From Croceitalea marina (GTDB taxonomy: Bacteria > Bacteroidota > Bacteroidia > Flavobacteriales > Flavobacteriaceae): a stretch of 64,000 bases of DNA. The stretch lies in contig NZ_JBHULB010000082.1 of assembly GCF_042684265.1 (NCBI RefSeq), positions 155,744-219,743 of the forward strand. Reading direction: 5' to 3'. Below are positions 52,191 to 60,884 of this stretch, one piece after another. The position numbers were made by a program, and so were the translations under genes. Numbering within the stretch: the first letter of the stretch is position 1; each line of letters begins with the position of its first letter. The notes under the pieces are model-generated. The model did not search any database, was not told where the DNA came from, and saw only the letters and a list, made by a program, of their open reading frames with translations.

Positions 52191-54464
52191 TTGAATCGTA
52201 GCCTATTTATTTTAAGTATTTTATTCTCTTTTGTTGGATGGGCGCAAAACGCTACCCTAAAAGGTGTGGTTACTTCAGATGGAATAGGAGTACCTTTTGC
52301 AAATGTATATTTAAAAGAAACTAAAAACGGCACAGCTACAGATGAGAATGGTACTTACAGCATTACCAACCTCGCTTTAGGTAATTATGTGTTACTCATA
52401 TCCGCCATAGGTTATGAAACCAAAAGAAGGTCCTTTTTAATTGGAAAAGATGCTACTATTACCCTTGATATCAAACTTGAACCTTCTGCCGAAGCCTTGG
52501 ACGAAATGGTGGTTACGGGTACCCTTAAAGCGGTCAACAGATTAGAGAGTGCCGTGCCGGTAGAAGTATATTCCCCTACTTTTTTAAAAAAGAACCCGAC
52601 CCCAAGTATTTTTGAAGCCTTACAGAATGTGAACGGGGTGCGGCCACAAATTAACTGTAATGTTTGTAACACAGGTGATATTCATATCAACGGATTGGAA
52701 GGGCCCTATACCCTTGTTTTAATCGACGGTATGCCTATAGTTAGTGGTTTGGGCACGGTATACGGTCTCTCGGGCATACCCAATTCTTTAATAGACCAAA
52801 TAGAGATTGTAAAAGGACCAGCTTCTACCCTGTATGGAAGTGAAGCCGTTGGCGGGCTCATTAACATTATCACAAAAAATACTTTAGAAGCCCCTGAGTT
52901 TTTCGCCGATGCCTTTGTAACTGGCTGGGGCGAATATAATCTCGATGTTGGTGCCAAAGTTGAATTAGGTAAAAAAACGGCAATGCTGCTTGGGGTCAAT
53001 TACTTTAAGTACGACCAACTTATCGATAATAATGGCGATAATTTTACCGACCTTACTTTACAAGACCGTATTTCTATCTTTCAAAAATGGAGTTTTAAAC
53101 GTACGAAATCGCGCTTATTTTCTCTTGCCGGTCGCTTTTTCTATGAAGACCGCTGGGGCGGTGAATTGCAATGGACCCCAGAATTTAGGGGAGGTGATGA
53201 AGTTTATGGTGAGAGTATTTATACACGACGATGGGAGCTTTTGGGGCAATACCAGCTACCCCTTGACGAAAAAGTAATGCTTTCTTTTTCATACAATGAC
53301 CATAGCCAAAATTCGGTTTATGGGGACCTGCCCTACTTGGCCGACCAGCGAATAGGTTTTGGCCAATTAACTTGGCATAAAGCTATCGGCAAACATGATC
53401 TGTTGTTCGGTAGCGCCCTACGCTATAATTACTATGATGACGATACTGCAGCTACGCAAGATTTACGTGGAAACCAAGCCGATGAAATTGTAATTCCCAG
53501 TCTTTTTGTACAAGACGAATTTAAATTCAACAAAAAGCACGCGTTACTTGCCGGACTTCGGTACGATTATAATAGTCGTCATGGCAATATTTTTACACCA
53601 AGGGCGGCCTACCGTTTTAAATTCTCTGACAATGATATTTTTAGGGTGAATTTTGGAACCGGTTTTAGAGTTGTCAACCTCTTTACCGAAGACCATGCCG
53701 CACTTACCGGGGCACGAGATGTGGTAATTACGGAAGCCTTAAACCCTGAACGTTCTGTCAACCTCAACCTCAACTATCTCAAAAAAATATATGCAGATAA
53801 CGGCACCTTTGTCAGTATTGATGCTTCGGCATTTTATACCAACTTTTCCAATCAGATTTTACCCGATTATGATACCGACCCCAACCAGATTATCTATGAT
53901 AATTTAAACGGAAAATCAGTTTCTAAAGGGCTTTCTGCAAATTTGGAAACGGTATTACCCAATGGGTTACGATTTTTGCTTGGTGCCACTTACCAAGATG
54001 TGAGCCAAACCGAAAACGGAATTACTACCCAACAAATACTGACCGAACGCTTTACCGGAACTTGGAATGTTTCATACAACCTTCGCGCCATAGATTTAAG
54101 TATTGACTATACCGGTAATTTATATGGCCCCATGCGCTTGCCCTTAATTAGCGATTTAGATCCAAGAAGCGAATTTTCACCTACCTGGAGCATTCAAAAT
54201 ATTCAGTTCACTTACAAAGGCATTACAAATTTCGAGTTTTATGGCGGCATAAAGAACTTACTAAACTGGACACCTAACCGCAACAATCCGTTCATTATAG
54301 CCAGGGCCAATGACCCTTTTGATCAAAATGTTCAGTTTAATGATCAAGGAGACGTGGTCGCCACGCCCGACAATCCTTTTGCGCTCACTTTTGACCCGAG
54401 TTACGTTTATGGGCCCAACCAAGGTATTCGGGCATTTTTAGGGATGCGTTATACTATATTTTAA
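52191..54464 (+). CDS. TonB-dependent outer-membrane receptor
   Basis: 757 residues from TTG 52191. Signal peptide (LFILSILFSFVGWAQ), CarboxypepD_reg-like domain (about 22-100), plug domain (about 125-230) with CNVCNTGDIHINGLEG and GPASTLYGSEAVGG, then a 22-strand-type barrel ending in the C-terminal Phe (RYTIF). TonB-powered import of a metal complex is likely because of the adjacent DtxR regulator and ZIP transporter. Confidence 0.93.
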   Translation: MNRSLFILSILFSFVGWAQNATLKGVVTSDGIGVPFANVYLKETKNGTATDENGTYSITNLALGNYVLLISAIGYETKRRSFLIGKDATITLDIKLEPSAEALDEMVVTGTLKAVNRLESAVPVEVYSPTFLKKNPTPSIFEALQNVNGVRPQINCNVCNTGDIHINGLEGPYTLVLIDGMPIVSGLGTVYGLSGIPNSLIDQIEIVKGPASTLYGSEAVGGLINIITKNTLEAPEFFADAFVTGWGEYNLDVGAKVELGKKTAMLLGVNYFKYDQLIDNNGDNFTDLTLQDRISIFQKWSFKRTKSRLFSLAGRFFYEDRWGGELQWTPEFRGGDEVYGESIYTRRWELLGQYQLPLDEKVMLSFSYNDHSQNSVYGDLPYLADQRIGFGQLTWHKAIGKHDLLFGSALRYNYYDDDTAATQDLRGNQADEIVIPSLFVQDEFKFNKKHALLAGLRYDYNSRHGNIFTPRAAYRFKFSDNDIFRVNFGTGFRVVNLFTEDHAALTGARDVVITEALNPERSVNLNLNYLKKIYADNGTFVSIDASAFYTNFSNQILPDYDTDPNQIIYDNLNGKSVSKGLSANLETVLPNGLRFLLGATYQDVSQTENGITTQQILTERFTGTWNVSYNLRAIDLSIDYTGNLYGPMRLPLISDLDPRSEFSPTWSIQNIQFTYKGITNFEFYGGIKNLLNWTPNRNNPFIIARANDPFDQNVQFNDQGDVVATPDNPFALTFDPSYVYGPNQGIRAFLGMRYTIF

Positions 54465-55532
54465 TTACAAAGAGTCTAAGGGGCTTTGTATTTTAGAAAT
54501 ACTTCTTGGGCTTACCTTGGTATAAATTTGGGTGGTTTTAATGGAATTATGACCCAATAATTCTTGAATAAAACGCATATCCGCTCCTGCTTCTAACAAA
54601 TGGGTGGCATAACTATGGCGTAATCCATGAATGCCTATTTTTTTATGTATGCCCGCCCCCTTCATCGCTCTTTTAAAAACCTGTTGTAAACTAGAGATAG
54701 CATAAGCACCACCATATTGACCTTCTAAAAGGTATTCTTTTGGTTTATATTGTAGATAATATTCTCTCAACTTTGGAAGAATAGACTTTGGCAAGGGCAC
54801 ATACCTATCTTTTTTACCTTTGGCCCCAACAATGCGCACTACCATTCTGCTACTGTCTATGTGGTCAAGTTTTATTCTAACTACCTCAGAAACTCTTAAG
54901 CCCATACCATAGCACATTTGTAAGGCAATATTGTGCTTACTATTATTGGTTTGATCTATTACTCTTTTTACCTCATGCTTGCTTAACATTTTAGGTAATT
55001 TAAGCGGTTTTTTAGGCCTAGGGATGTCAAATAACATTTTTGGTCGGTGCAGTACCTGTTCAAAATAGAATTTAATGGCGTTAATCTTTCCATTAAGTTT
55101 GGCCTCTTTCATTTTCTCTTGCTTTAAGCAATAGAGAAAATAATCTTTTAGTCTGTTGGGGGTTAGATGCTCTACAGGAAAATCATGAAGTAACCTTAGT
55201 AAATGCGCAAATTCTGCCAAATATATTCTTTTGGTATGTTCACTATATGCTTTTAAATTCAGGTGTTGCTCCATGGCTAAATAGGCGTGTTCATTTTGTA
55301 CGTGAATATTATTTGCCTTTTTTGGTTTAATGGAATTTGGCACCATTTTAAGTTGTTCCCTAACTACTGGCAAATCTGGCAGGTACCAAGATTTTTTTGT
55401 TCGACTCCATTTAGCGGAGGGAAATCTTTTTCTAAGTGCTTTGATCAAATCATCATCACGTTTAAAAGAAATGAGAATAACTTTTTGACTTCTATGTGTA
55501 TCGGGAGTAAATCTGTATTTTGAAAAATTCAT
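54465..55532 (-). CDS. tyrosine recombinase of the cassette array (non-IntI type)
   Basis: 355 residues from ATG 55532 (a TTG at 55568 would add 12). Residues 1-65 are a separate small domain with the pattern FPSAKWSRTKKSWYLP. A SAM-like DNA-binding domain (about 85-165) and a catalytic domain follow. All catalytic residues are present: R213 (GLRVSE), K240, H302 and R305 (IHGLRHSYATH), H328 (LGHNS) and Y337. Like integron integrases it ends SPLDSL and lies divergent from the cassettes, but only about 28 residues separate LREYYLQ from VFKRAMK, where IntI enzymes have an extra patch of about 50 more residues. So it is XerD-like in shape, in the position of an intI. Confidence 0.9.
   Translation of the reverse strand: MNFSKYRFTPDTHRSQKVILISFKRDDDLIKALRKRFPSAKWSRTKKSWYLPDLPVVREQLKMVPNSIKPKKANNIHVQNEHAYLAMEQHLNLKAYSEHTKRIYLAEFAHLLRLLHDFPVEHLTPNRLKDYFLYCLKQEKMKEAKLNGKINAIKFYFEQVLHRPKMLFDIPRPKKPLKLPKMLSKHEVKRVIDQTNNSKHNIALQMCYGMGLRVSEVVRIKLDHIDSSRMVVRIVGAKGKKDRYVPLPKSILPKLREYYLQYKPKEYLLEGQYGGAYAISSLQQVFKRAMKGAGIHKKIGIHGLRHSYATHLLEAGADMRFIQELLGHNSIKTTQIYTKVSPRSISKIQSPLDSL
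54466..54494 (+). terminator. terminator after the TonB receptor
   Basis: TACAAAG (54466-54472) and CTTTGTA (54484-54490) form a 7-bp stem followed by TTTT. It lies in the last codons of the convergent recombinase gene. Confidence 0.6.
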
Positions 55533-55690
55533 ACGTGCATTTTGTATATCAAAAATATAAAGATACAATTTAGATATACAAAATACCTGTACGTGTATTT
55601 TTTATATTTCTACTATTTGCGGGGTCTAGGAATAAAACATTATTTTAGAGGAAAACAACATAAATACGCATATATTTATGTGTTGTGCGT
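55532..55690. other. attI-like site with direct repeats
   Basis: The crossover core GTTGTGCGT is at 55682-55690. AACAACATAAATA (54-66 of the 55600s) is an imperfect inverted copy of the bases that run into the core, as in a simple recombination site. Upstream are two direct repeats of TACGTGyATTTT-TATAT (55532-55549 and 55590-55607), 58 bases apart, that could bind the recombinase as the DR1/DR2 sites of attI1 do. No clear Pc promoter reading into the array is recognised. Confidence 0.7.
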
Positions 55691-55808
55691 CACCCTAAAA
55701 ACCCACCGCACATTTAGCACATTTGGTTTTTCCGACACTCAAAGCCAACGCTAAAAAACCAAAAGAGCTAAATCACCCACCGCTGACAAAGACGAATTGT
55801 TGAAAACT

Positions 55809-55852
55809 TTATTTAAGTATTTGCTTAAATAAGAAAACTATTTGTATCTTTG
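55809..55852 (+). promoter_or_regulatory. promoter and operator of the ArsR-type regulator
   Basis: TTATTTAAG and CTTAAATAA (55809-55817, 55824-55832) form a perfect 9-bp inverted repeat with a 6-base gap. The gap contains the -33 TTTG (55820-55823), and TATCTTTG (55845-55852) is the -7 box 21 bases on. An ArsR dimer bound here would block transcription. So the first cassette has its own promoter. Confidence 0.72.
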
Positions 55853-55882
55853 CTGCGTTATTAAATCCTAAACAGGAAGATT

Positions 55883-56263
55883 ATGGAAAACAATCAATCG
55901 TGTATCAGAGTGTTTGCTGACAAAGTGCAGATAGACAATTGTCGAAAAATTCTACAAACCAATGATAAAGCGTTCAGTCAATTGAGTGGATTGTTGGCAT
56001 TAGCAGGAAACGAAGTGCGTTTAAAAATCCTGTTTCTTTTGGAAGAAGAAAACGAATTATACCCTTGCGACCTAAGCGATATTCTGGGTATGAGTATTCC
56101 TGCGGTATCTCAGCACTTGCGAAAAATGAAAGACGGTAACATTGTTCAAACAAGGCGTTCGGGACAAACCATTTTTTATTCTTTAAAACCCGAACACCTT
56201 GAAATACTCAAACCATTTTTCAAACACATTTCAAAACAATCATTAAAAACGCAAACAGTATAA
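55883..56263 (+). CDS. ArsR/SmtB-family metal-responsive repressor
   Basis: 126 residues: winged HTH with AGNEVRLKILFLL, LYPCDLSDILGMSIPAVSQHLRKMKDG and a wing with RSGQTIFYSL. Cys at the start (NQSCIRVF), in VQIDNCRKIL and in the recognition-helix region (YPCDL) could bind metal. As the first gene of a mercury-type operon it is a likely mercury regulator of the ArsR type rather than MerR. Confidence 0.88.
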   Translation: MENNQSCIRVFADKVQIDNCRKILQTNDKAFSQLSGLLALAGNEVRLKILFLLEEENELYPCDLSDILGMSIPAVSQHLRKMKDGNIVQTRRSGQTIFYSLKPEHLEILKPFFKHISKQSLKTQTV

Positions 56264-56295
56264 ATCCTAATTATTCACAATAAAATTCATTAAAA

Positions 56296-57063
56296 ATGAA
56301 AAAAATCCTTTTCTCACTAATTGCACTATCTGCAATTACATTCAATGCTTGTAACAATAGCAATTCAGGAACAGCACAAAACGAAGTGGTCAACTTCTAT
56401 GATGTGCCGCTTGTGTGCGGTGCCGCATCGCATATTGGTTGCGGGAGTAAAGCAAAACCTATTTTGCTTGGTTTAGAGAAAAAAAATGATGTTGTAAAAG
56501 AAGCGTGGCTGAACCGTGAAGGAACTGTGATTGCTATTGTTTGGAATGAAAATGTTTCTGCCGAATTAAAAACAAAAACTTCTGATGCCATTTTTAAAGA
56601 GAACAAGATGGATGTAACATTGCTTTCGGAAAATGAACATAGAAAAATGTTAATCGATTTTGAACAAAAGAAAAATTGGTATCGTGGTGCGGAAGTAGAT
56701 AAATTGAGTATGGAAGAAGCAGCCATAATCGCTGAACGATTGGTTAAACGCATTAATGCAAAAACACCTTTAACAAAGGAAAAATCAGGAGTACTACAAC
56801 AAGCTATTACTAATAATTTTAAAACCACTTTTAAAGCTATTAACTCAACTTTAAATATCAATACGGACGAGAAAAAAGCGATGGAAACCTATAAACAAAA
56901 ATTTGAAACTGAAATTTTAGAAATAGGAAAAAAATACCTGAACGAAACCGAAATGATAGCACTAAAAGATGCTATTGCAAACGGTTTAACACCTACTGAA
57001 GATGAAAACAAAGAATTAAAATCTTGCGAAAAAAAGAATAAAGATAAATGTTGTAAAAAATAG
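56296..57063 (+). CDS. mercury-operon lipoprotein with Cys-rich ends
   Basis: 255 residues with lipoprotein signal (LIALSAITFNACNN, Cys19), an early CGAASHIGCGSKAK segment and a C-terminal SCEKKNKDKCCKK cluster. The middle is helical. Cys pairs at both ends of a lipoprotein suggest metal binding at the cell surface. I do not know a named family; the role is inferred from position between ArsR and MerC-like genes. Confidence 0.72.
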   Translation: MKKILFSLIALSAITFNACNNSNSGTAQNEVVNFYDVPLVCGAASHIGCGSKAKPILLGLEKKNDVVKEAWLNREGTVIAIVWNENVSAELKTKTSDAIFKENKMDVTLLSENEHRKMLIDFEQKKNWYRGAEVDKLSMEEAAIIAERLVKRINAKTPLTKEKSGVLQQAITNNFKTTFKAINSTLNINTDEKKAMETYKQKFETEILEIGKKYLNETEMIALKDAIANGLTPTEDENKELKSCEKKNKDKCCKK

Positions 57064-57075
57064 AAAATACCTGCA

Positions 57076-57606
57076 ATGAAAATACCCAATAACATAGACA
57101 AATTAGGAACGGCTGGACTTTTCCTGACTGCAATATTTTCACCTTGCTGTTTTCCACTGTTTGCATTTGCAGCATCGGCACTCGGACTTGGTAGTGCCGA
57201 ACTTTTTGGCGGTTGGACAATGTGGGTTTTTCAAGCAATGGTTTTTATTTCAGTTGGCGGACTGTACATTTCGTATCGCAGACACCGTTGTATGTATCCG
57301 CTAATGACTGCAATTCCAAGCGGACTTTTCATTTTTTACGCTTATCACTTTAACGACAGCGACTACTGGCCATATTTTCTTTATGCAGGTATGTTCGGAC
57401 TTTTAATAGCTACCATTTGGAATTACAGACGAAATAAAATGCACGGCAGTTGTAATACTTGTGCAACATACAATGGCAAGACCGTTGAACTGCAATCTAC
57501 AATTACTTGCCCAAACTGTGGACACAAAAAAACAGAAATAATGCCGATTATTCTTCTTTACCTTGGGTGGTGTTTACTGACCCACAAATTGCAGGGGCAG
57601 GTTTAG
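57076..57606 (+). CDS. MerC-like transporter fused to a truncated GDCCVxC-type domain
   Basis: The first about 120 residues have four membrane helices with SPCCFPLFAF in the first, like MerC mercuric transporters. A soluble tail has CNTCATYNG and then ESTITCPNCGHKKTEIMP-like start (LQSTITCPNCGHKKTEIMP), the opening of a GDCCVxC metal domain, which is cut after TEIMP. The remaining residues to the stop at 57606 are out of frame from the merA remnant. So the C-terminus is a deletion product. Confidence 0.75.
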   Translation: MKIPNNIDKLGTAGLFLTAIFSPCCFPLFAFAASALGLGSAELFGGWTMWVFQAMVFISVGGLYISYRRHRCMYPLMTAIPSGLFIFYAYHFNDSDYWPYFLYAGMFGLLIATIWNYRRNKMHGSCNTCATYNGKTVELQSTITCPNCGHKKTEIMPIILLYLGWCLLTHKLQGQV

Positions 57607-57935
57607 ATGAAGCACAGGCAGAATCAAAAGGCATTCCGTTTGAAGTGTCAAAATTGGAATTGAAAGACGTACCGAGAGCCATAGCAGCCAACGACACAAG
57701 GGGTTTCATCAAACTCATTCGTAACTCGGAAACTGACAAACTTATAGGCGCAAGAGTAGTCGCACCCGAAGGTGGAGAACTCATCCAACAATTAAGTATG
57801 GCAATCAAATACAGAATAACAGTGAAAGACTTAGCAGACAGTTTCTACCCTTATTTGACTCTGGGAGAAGGCATAAAATTAGCAGCAATAACTTTCGGAA
57901 AAGACGTATCAAAATTAAGTTGCTGTGCCAGTTAA
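57546..57935 (+). pseudogene. C-terminal fragment of mercuric reductase MerA
   Basis: From about residue DYSSLPWVVFTDPQIAGAG to the end FGKDVSKLSCCAS, about 128 codons match the dimerisation domain of MerA (with the signature YLTLGEGIKLAAITF and the terminal Cys-Cys pair that hands Hg(II) to the active site). The FAD/NADPH domains are gone. The deletion point is near 57545 and joins it to the GDCCVxC domain in another frame. Not functional as a reductase. Confidence 0.85.
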
Positions 57936-58070
57936 TCCGCCCCAAAGGCACACACTCTTGTAAGTCGCACCAGCCAACGCTTGACCAAAACTTGCAAGAG
58001 AGAGTGCCTTCCCTACCCCAAAAAATCCTACCTTTGAAAATTGACTAAACCGACTGAAAATAAAGGGCGA

Positions 58071-58203
58071 ACGCACAACATTGTGTATAAGCAATAGCGG
58101 GTGAAGTGGTAAAATCAAGGTCTGTGCTTTTAATAAGCTTTGTGCTAAACTGAAAGGTTTGTACTTTCAAATCCGCTACTGCTCATACACGAAACCGTTG
58201 CCA
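58071..58203 (+). repeat. attC0 (end of cassette 0)
   Basis: Opens ACGCACAAC (58071-58079), ends in core GTTGCCA (58197-58203). Inner arms GTGTATAAGCAATAGCGG and CCGCTACTGCTCATACACG pair with a few mismatches. The 57936-58070 stretch before it has no gene. Confidence 0.85.
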
Positions 58204-58229
58204 TTAATACCCAAAAACACCAGAACTGA

Positions 58230-58913
58230 ATGGAAAAACCGATTGATAGATTAGTAGATAGTGTTGGAGTTGCAACATTTATCAAATACTTCAAAGAGTT
58301 TTCCGATTTGAAAAAAGGACGCTCAACAAAATCTAAAATATCGGAATTGTTTGGCGCAAATTCAGAACCTTGGACTGACGGTTCAATTACAACCAAAATA
58401 AACGCTGGACTAAAAATTTTCACGTTAAATCGAGAATTAGAAGCTATTGACCATATTTTGTATGTCAAAAAGACTGGAAATATCCCGAACGGAAAAGAAA
58501 TTAAAAACAGAGCTTCCAAAATAAAGGAATTGCTAATCCGAAAAAATAGTCCGAATTTGGAAACGGATTTTTATCCAACTGAATTGACTAGCGAATTAAC
58601 AGAAGGGAATTTTAAAACTGTACAAGTGAATATTTATGAACGAAATCCAAAAGCACGAGCGGAATGTATCGAGCATTTTGGATTGAGTTGTCAAGTTTGC
58701 GAATTTGATTTTGAGAAAACCTTTGGCGAAATAGGACAAGGATTTATTCACGTTCATCACTTAAAGGAAATTAGCACTTTAGGAAAAGAATATGTTGTCA
58801 ATCCCAAAACTGATTTAATTCCTGTTTGTCCAAATTGTCATTCTATGTTACATAAGAAAAGACCAGCATACAAAATATCGGAATTGAAAAAAATATTGCG
58901 GAAAAAGTACTAA
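58230..58913 (+). CDS. HNH endonuclease (cassette 1)
   Basis: 227 residues. The C-terminal 65 residues are an HNH domain: CQVCEF, HVHHLKEIS, then NPKTDLIPVCPNCHSMLH, with two CxxC zinc knuckles and catalytic His. The N-terminal part (about 150 residues) is of unknown type, with SVGVATFIKYF and helices. Could be a defence nuclease. Its TAA stop is part of the attC1 opening TAATGGCAAC. Confidence 0.88.
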   Translation: MEKPIDRLVDSVGVATFIKYFKEFSDLKKGRSTKSKISELFGANSEPWTDGSITTKINAGLKIFTLNRELEAIDHILYVKKTGNIPNGKEIKNRASKIKELLIRKNSPNLETDFYPTELTSELTEGNFKTVQVNIYERNPKARAECIEHFGLSCQVCEFDFEKTFGEIGQGFIHVHHLKEISTLGKEYVVNPKTDLIPVCPNCHSMLHKKRPAYKISELKKILRKKY

Positions 58914-59048
58914 TGGCAACACCGTGTATAATTAATTGCTTTGTTCTTGCCTACTTGCGAAAATTCCTGCGGAATTTTCACGGGTTCGTAAAAGTTTGCT
59001 AACTTAGTTGCTTAACCACGCAACTAATCATACACAAACACGTTAACT
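58911..59048 (+). repeat. attC1
   Basis: Opens TAATGGCAAC (58911-58920), ends GTTAACT (59042-59048). Arms GTGTATAATTAATTGC and GCAACTAATCATACAC pair. The middle part TTGTTCTTGCCTACTTGCG is very like attC3 and attC4. Confidence 0.88.
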
Positions 59049-59380
59049 GCAATGGCTCAGCACCGCAATCAGAACTTCAATCTGAACTGATTTTGAATCA
59101 AAACCTCTAAAAATTCGCTGGCCAAACCTGAACTGAACACGGCGGAATTTACTCTAAAAAAATACTGCCGAACTGAATTGCGCCTAAATTACAAACGGCT
59201 GAATAAATGCGTAAAATCTGAACTCAATAAAACCTGAAAACCGAACTGAAAATAACCCGAAAAAAGCCAGCAAATTTTCTATCAAAACCTGAACTGAAAT
59301 TTAAGCTGGAAAGTCCCAAGAAATCTGAATTCTAAACCGAACTGAATACTAAACTGAAAAACCAAACTCTTAATGCCACA
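59049..59380. other. ORF-less cassette 2 with repeated octamer
   Basis: No frame of 60 codons, and the only ATG near the start gives 12 residues. YGAACTGA occurs at 59083, 59129, 59169, 59242, 59290 and 59338, often inside AACCTGAACTGAA or AACCGAACTGAA, plus weaker copies. The cassette (59043-59509) may make an RNA, act as a binding array, or be a decayed gene. Confidence 0.7.
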
Positions 59381-59515
59381 GCAGTTAACACAGCGTATAA
59401 TTCATTACGGTGGAATTTTCCACTGGAAAATTCCTGCACTTTTGCTATCTTTCGGTTTAATCGGAAAAATGGTGCCCATTTTTCCGTAACGAAATCATAC
59501 ACTAGACCGTTGTGT
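59381..59515 (+). repeat. attC2
   Basis: Opens GCAGTTAAC (59381-59389), ends GTTGTGT (59509-59515). Arms GCGTATAATTCATTACGG and CCGTAACGAAATCATACAC pair. Confidence 0.85.
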
Positions 59516-59528
59516 TTAATATTGAAAA

Positions 59529-60182
59529 ATGAAACTATTATTACTTGGAGCCACGGGAAGAACTGGAAAATTAGTGCTGAAGAAAGCACTAGATAAAGGA
59601 TATCAAGTGAATTGTTTATCAAGAAAACCTGAACGTATTCAAAAAAGCAAAGGATTAACAATCTTTGAGGGAAACCCTAATAATGAAAGTGATTTGAATA
59701 TGGCAATTTCTGATTGTGATAAAATAATTAGTGTTCTAAATATTTCAAGAAAATCTGACTTTCCTTGGGCGAGTTTAAGAACACCAAAAACGTACCTTTC
59801 TGATGTAATAACCAAGCTCGTTCCAATTGCTAAAGAACATAACATAAAACGAATTTGCATATGTTCGGCTTGGGGCGTTGCTGAAACAAAAAATGATATT
59901 CCGAAATGGTTTAAATGGTTCATTAACAACAGTAATATTGGAGTTGCTTATAAAGACCACGAGAGACAAGAAGAAATACTTTCCAACTCAAATATTGACT
60001 GGACAATTGTAAGACCTGTTGGGTTAACGAATTCAAAACGAGAAGACCCAATAAAGGAAACTTTTGATAATAAACCTAAACCAAGTATTCTAATAAGCAG
60101 AAAAAGCGTTGCGGAATATTTGTTAGAAAGTTTAGAAAAAGATGCTTTGATAAAGAAACGAGTAGTAATCTCTAAAGAATGA
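59529..60182 (+). CDS. NmrA-like NAD(P)-binding protein (cassette 3)
   Basis: 217 residues with the Rossmann motif LLLGATGRTGKLVLKKAL at 3-20 and the atypical-SDR pattern KRICICSAWGVAETK, WTIVRPVGLTN. It resembles flavin-reductase-like or NmrA/TrkA-N proteins. It overlaps the HemG gene by four bases, so they form a two-gene cassette operon. Substrate unknown. Confidence 0.85.
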   Translation: MKLLLLGATGRTGKLVLKKALDKGYQVNCLSRKPERIQKSKGLTIFEGNPNNESDLNMAISDCDKIISVLNISRKSDFPWASLRTPKTYLSDVITKLVPIAKEHNIKRICICSAWGVAETKNDIPKWFKWFINNSNIGVAYKDHERQEEILSNSNIDWTIVRPVGLTNSKREDPIKETFDNKPKPSILISRKSVAEYLLESLEKDALIKKRVVISKE

Positions 60183-60739
60183 GAAAAAAGATTGCAATAA
60201 TTTATTCATCCGTAGATGGACAAACCAAAAAGATTTGTCAAGAATTGAGCTTAATTTTCGAAAAACAACAAATTAAAACAGAATTACACTCAATTGATAA
60301 TTTTAGCGATGATTTATTGAAATACCATACACTTATCATCGGAGCAAGTATTAGGTATGGGAAACATAACAATAAGGTGTCAGAATTTATTTTGGATAAT
60401 TTGAATAAGCTCAATCAAATTCAAACAGCTTTTTTTTCTGTAAACCTTGTTGCAAGAAAAAAAGATAAGAACTCAGCAAGTACAAATCCTTATATGATTA
60501 AATTTTTAGATAAGATTGAATGGAAAGCAGATTTTTTGCAAGTCTTTGCTGGAAAATTGGATTACAACTCATATTCCTTTTTGGATAGAATAATGATAAA
60601 ATTGATTATGCTCATTACGAATGGACCAACAAAATCGAAAGAACCAATTGAATTTACTGAATGGGAAAGGGTAAATGATTTTGGAATAAAAATAATTGAG
60701 AACTATAAAAATACTAAACACAACATTGGCTATAAGTAA
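60179..60739 (+). CDS. hemG: HemG-type protoporphyrinogen oxidase / flavodoxin (cassette 3)
   Basis: 186 residues: flavodoxin fold with YSSVDGQTKKICQEL at the FMN phosphate loop, GASIRYGKHN near 59, FFSVNLVARKKDK near 85 and SFLDRIMIKLIMLITNG near 130. These match the menaquinone-dependent oxidase HemG rather than plain flavodoxin. Its last codons (HNIGYK and stop) lie within attC3. Confidence 0.87.
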   Translation: MRKKIAIIYSSVDGQTKKICQELSLIFEKQQIKTELHSIDNFSDDLLKYHTLIIGASIRYGKHNNKVSEFILDNLNKLNQIQTAFFSVNLVARKKDKNSASTNPYMIKFLDKIEWKADFLQVFAGKLDYNSYSFLDRIMIKLIMLITNGPTKSKEPIEFTEWERVNDFGIKIIENYKNTKHNIGYK

Positions 60740-60848
60740 TTGCTTGTTCTCGCCTACTACTGAAAATACTCGCAAATTTTCAGTTGGGTGTGTACTTGAA
60801 AAGTTAAGTGCTAACCCAAGCAACTACTAATAGCCGAGACCGTTACCA
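60716..60848 (+). repeat. attC3
   Basis: Opens AAACACAAC (60716-60724), ends GTTACCA (60842-60848). The arms GGCTATAAGTAATTGCTTG and CAAGCAACTACTAATAGCC pair closely. Confidence 0.88.
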
Positions 60849-60884
60849 CACATTTGAGAAACAACAAACCGAAAAACCAAAATT

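Noticed and set aside
57507..57560. Start of a short MerA-like protein at a TTG
   Set aside because: The apparent N-terminus is an out-of-frame reading of the upstream metal domain; only the part from about 57546 matches MerA.
59332..59661. A minus-strand gene of 109 codons across cassette 2 and 3
   Set aside because: It crosses attC2 and overlaps the clear NmrA-like gene; composition is that of an antisense shadow.
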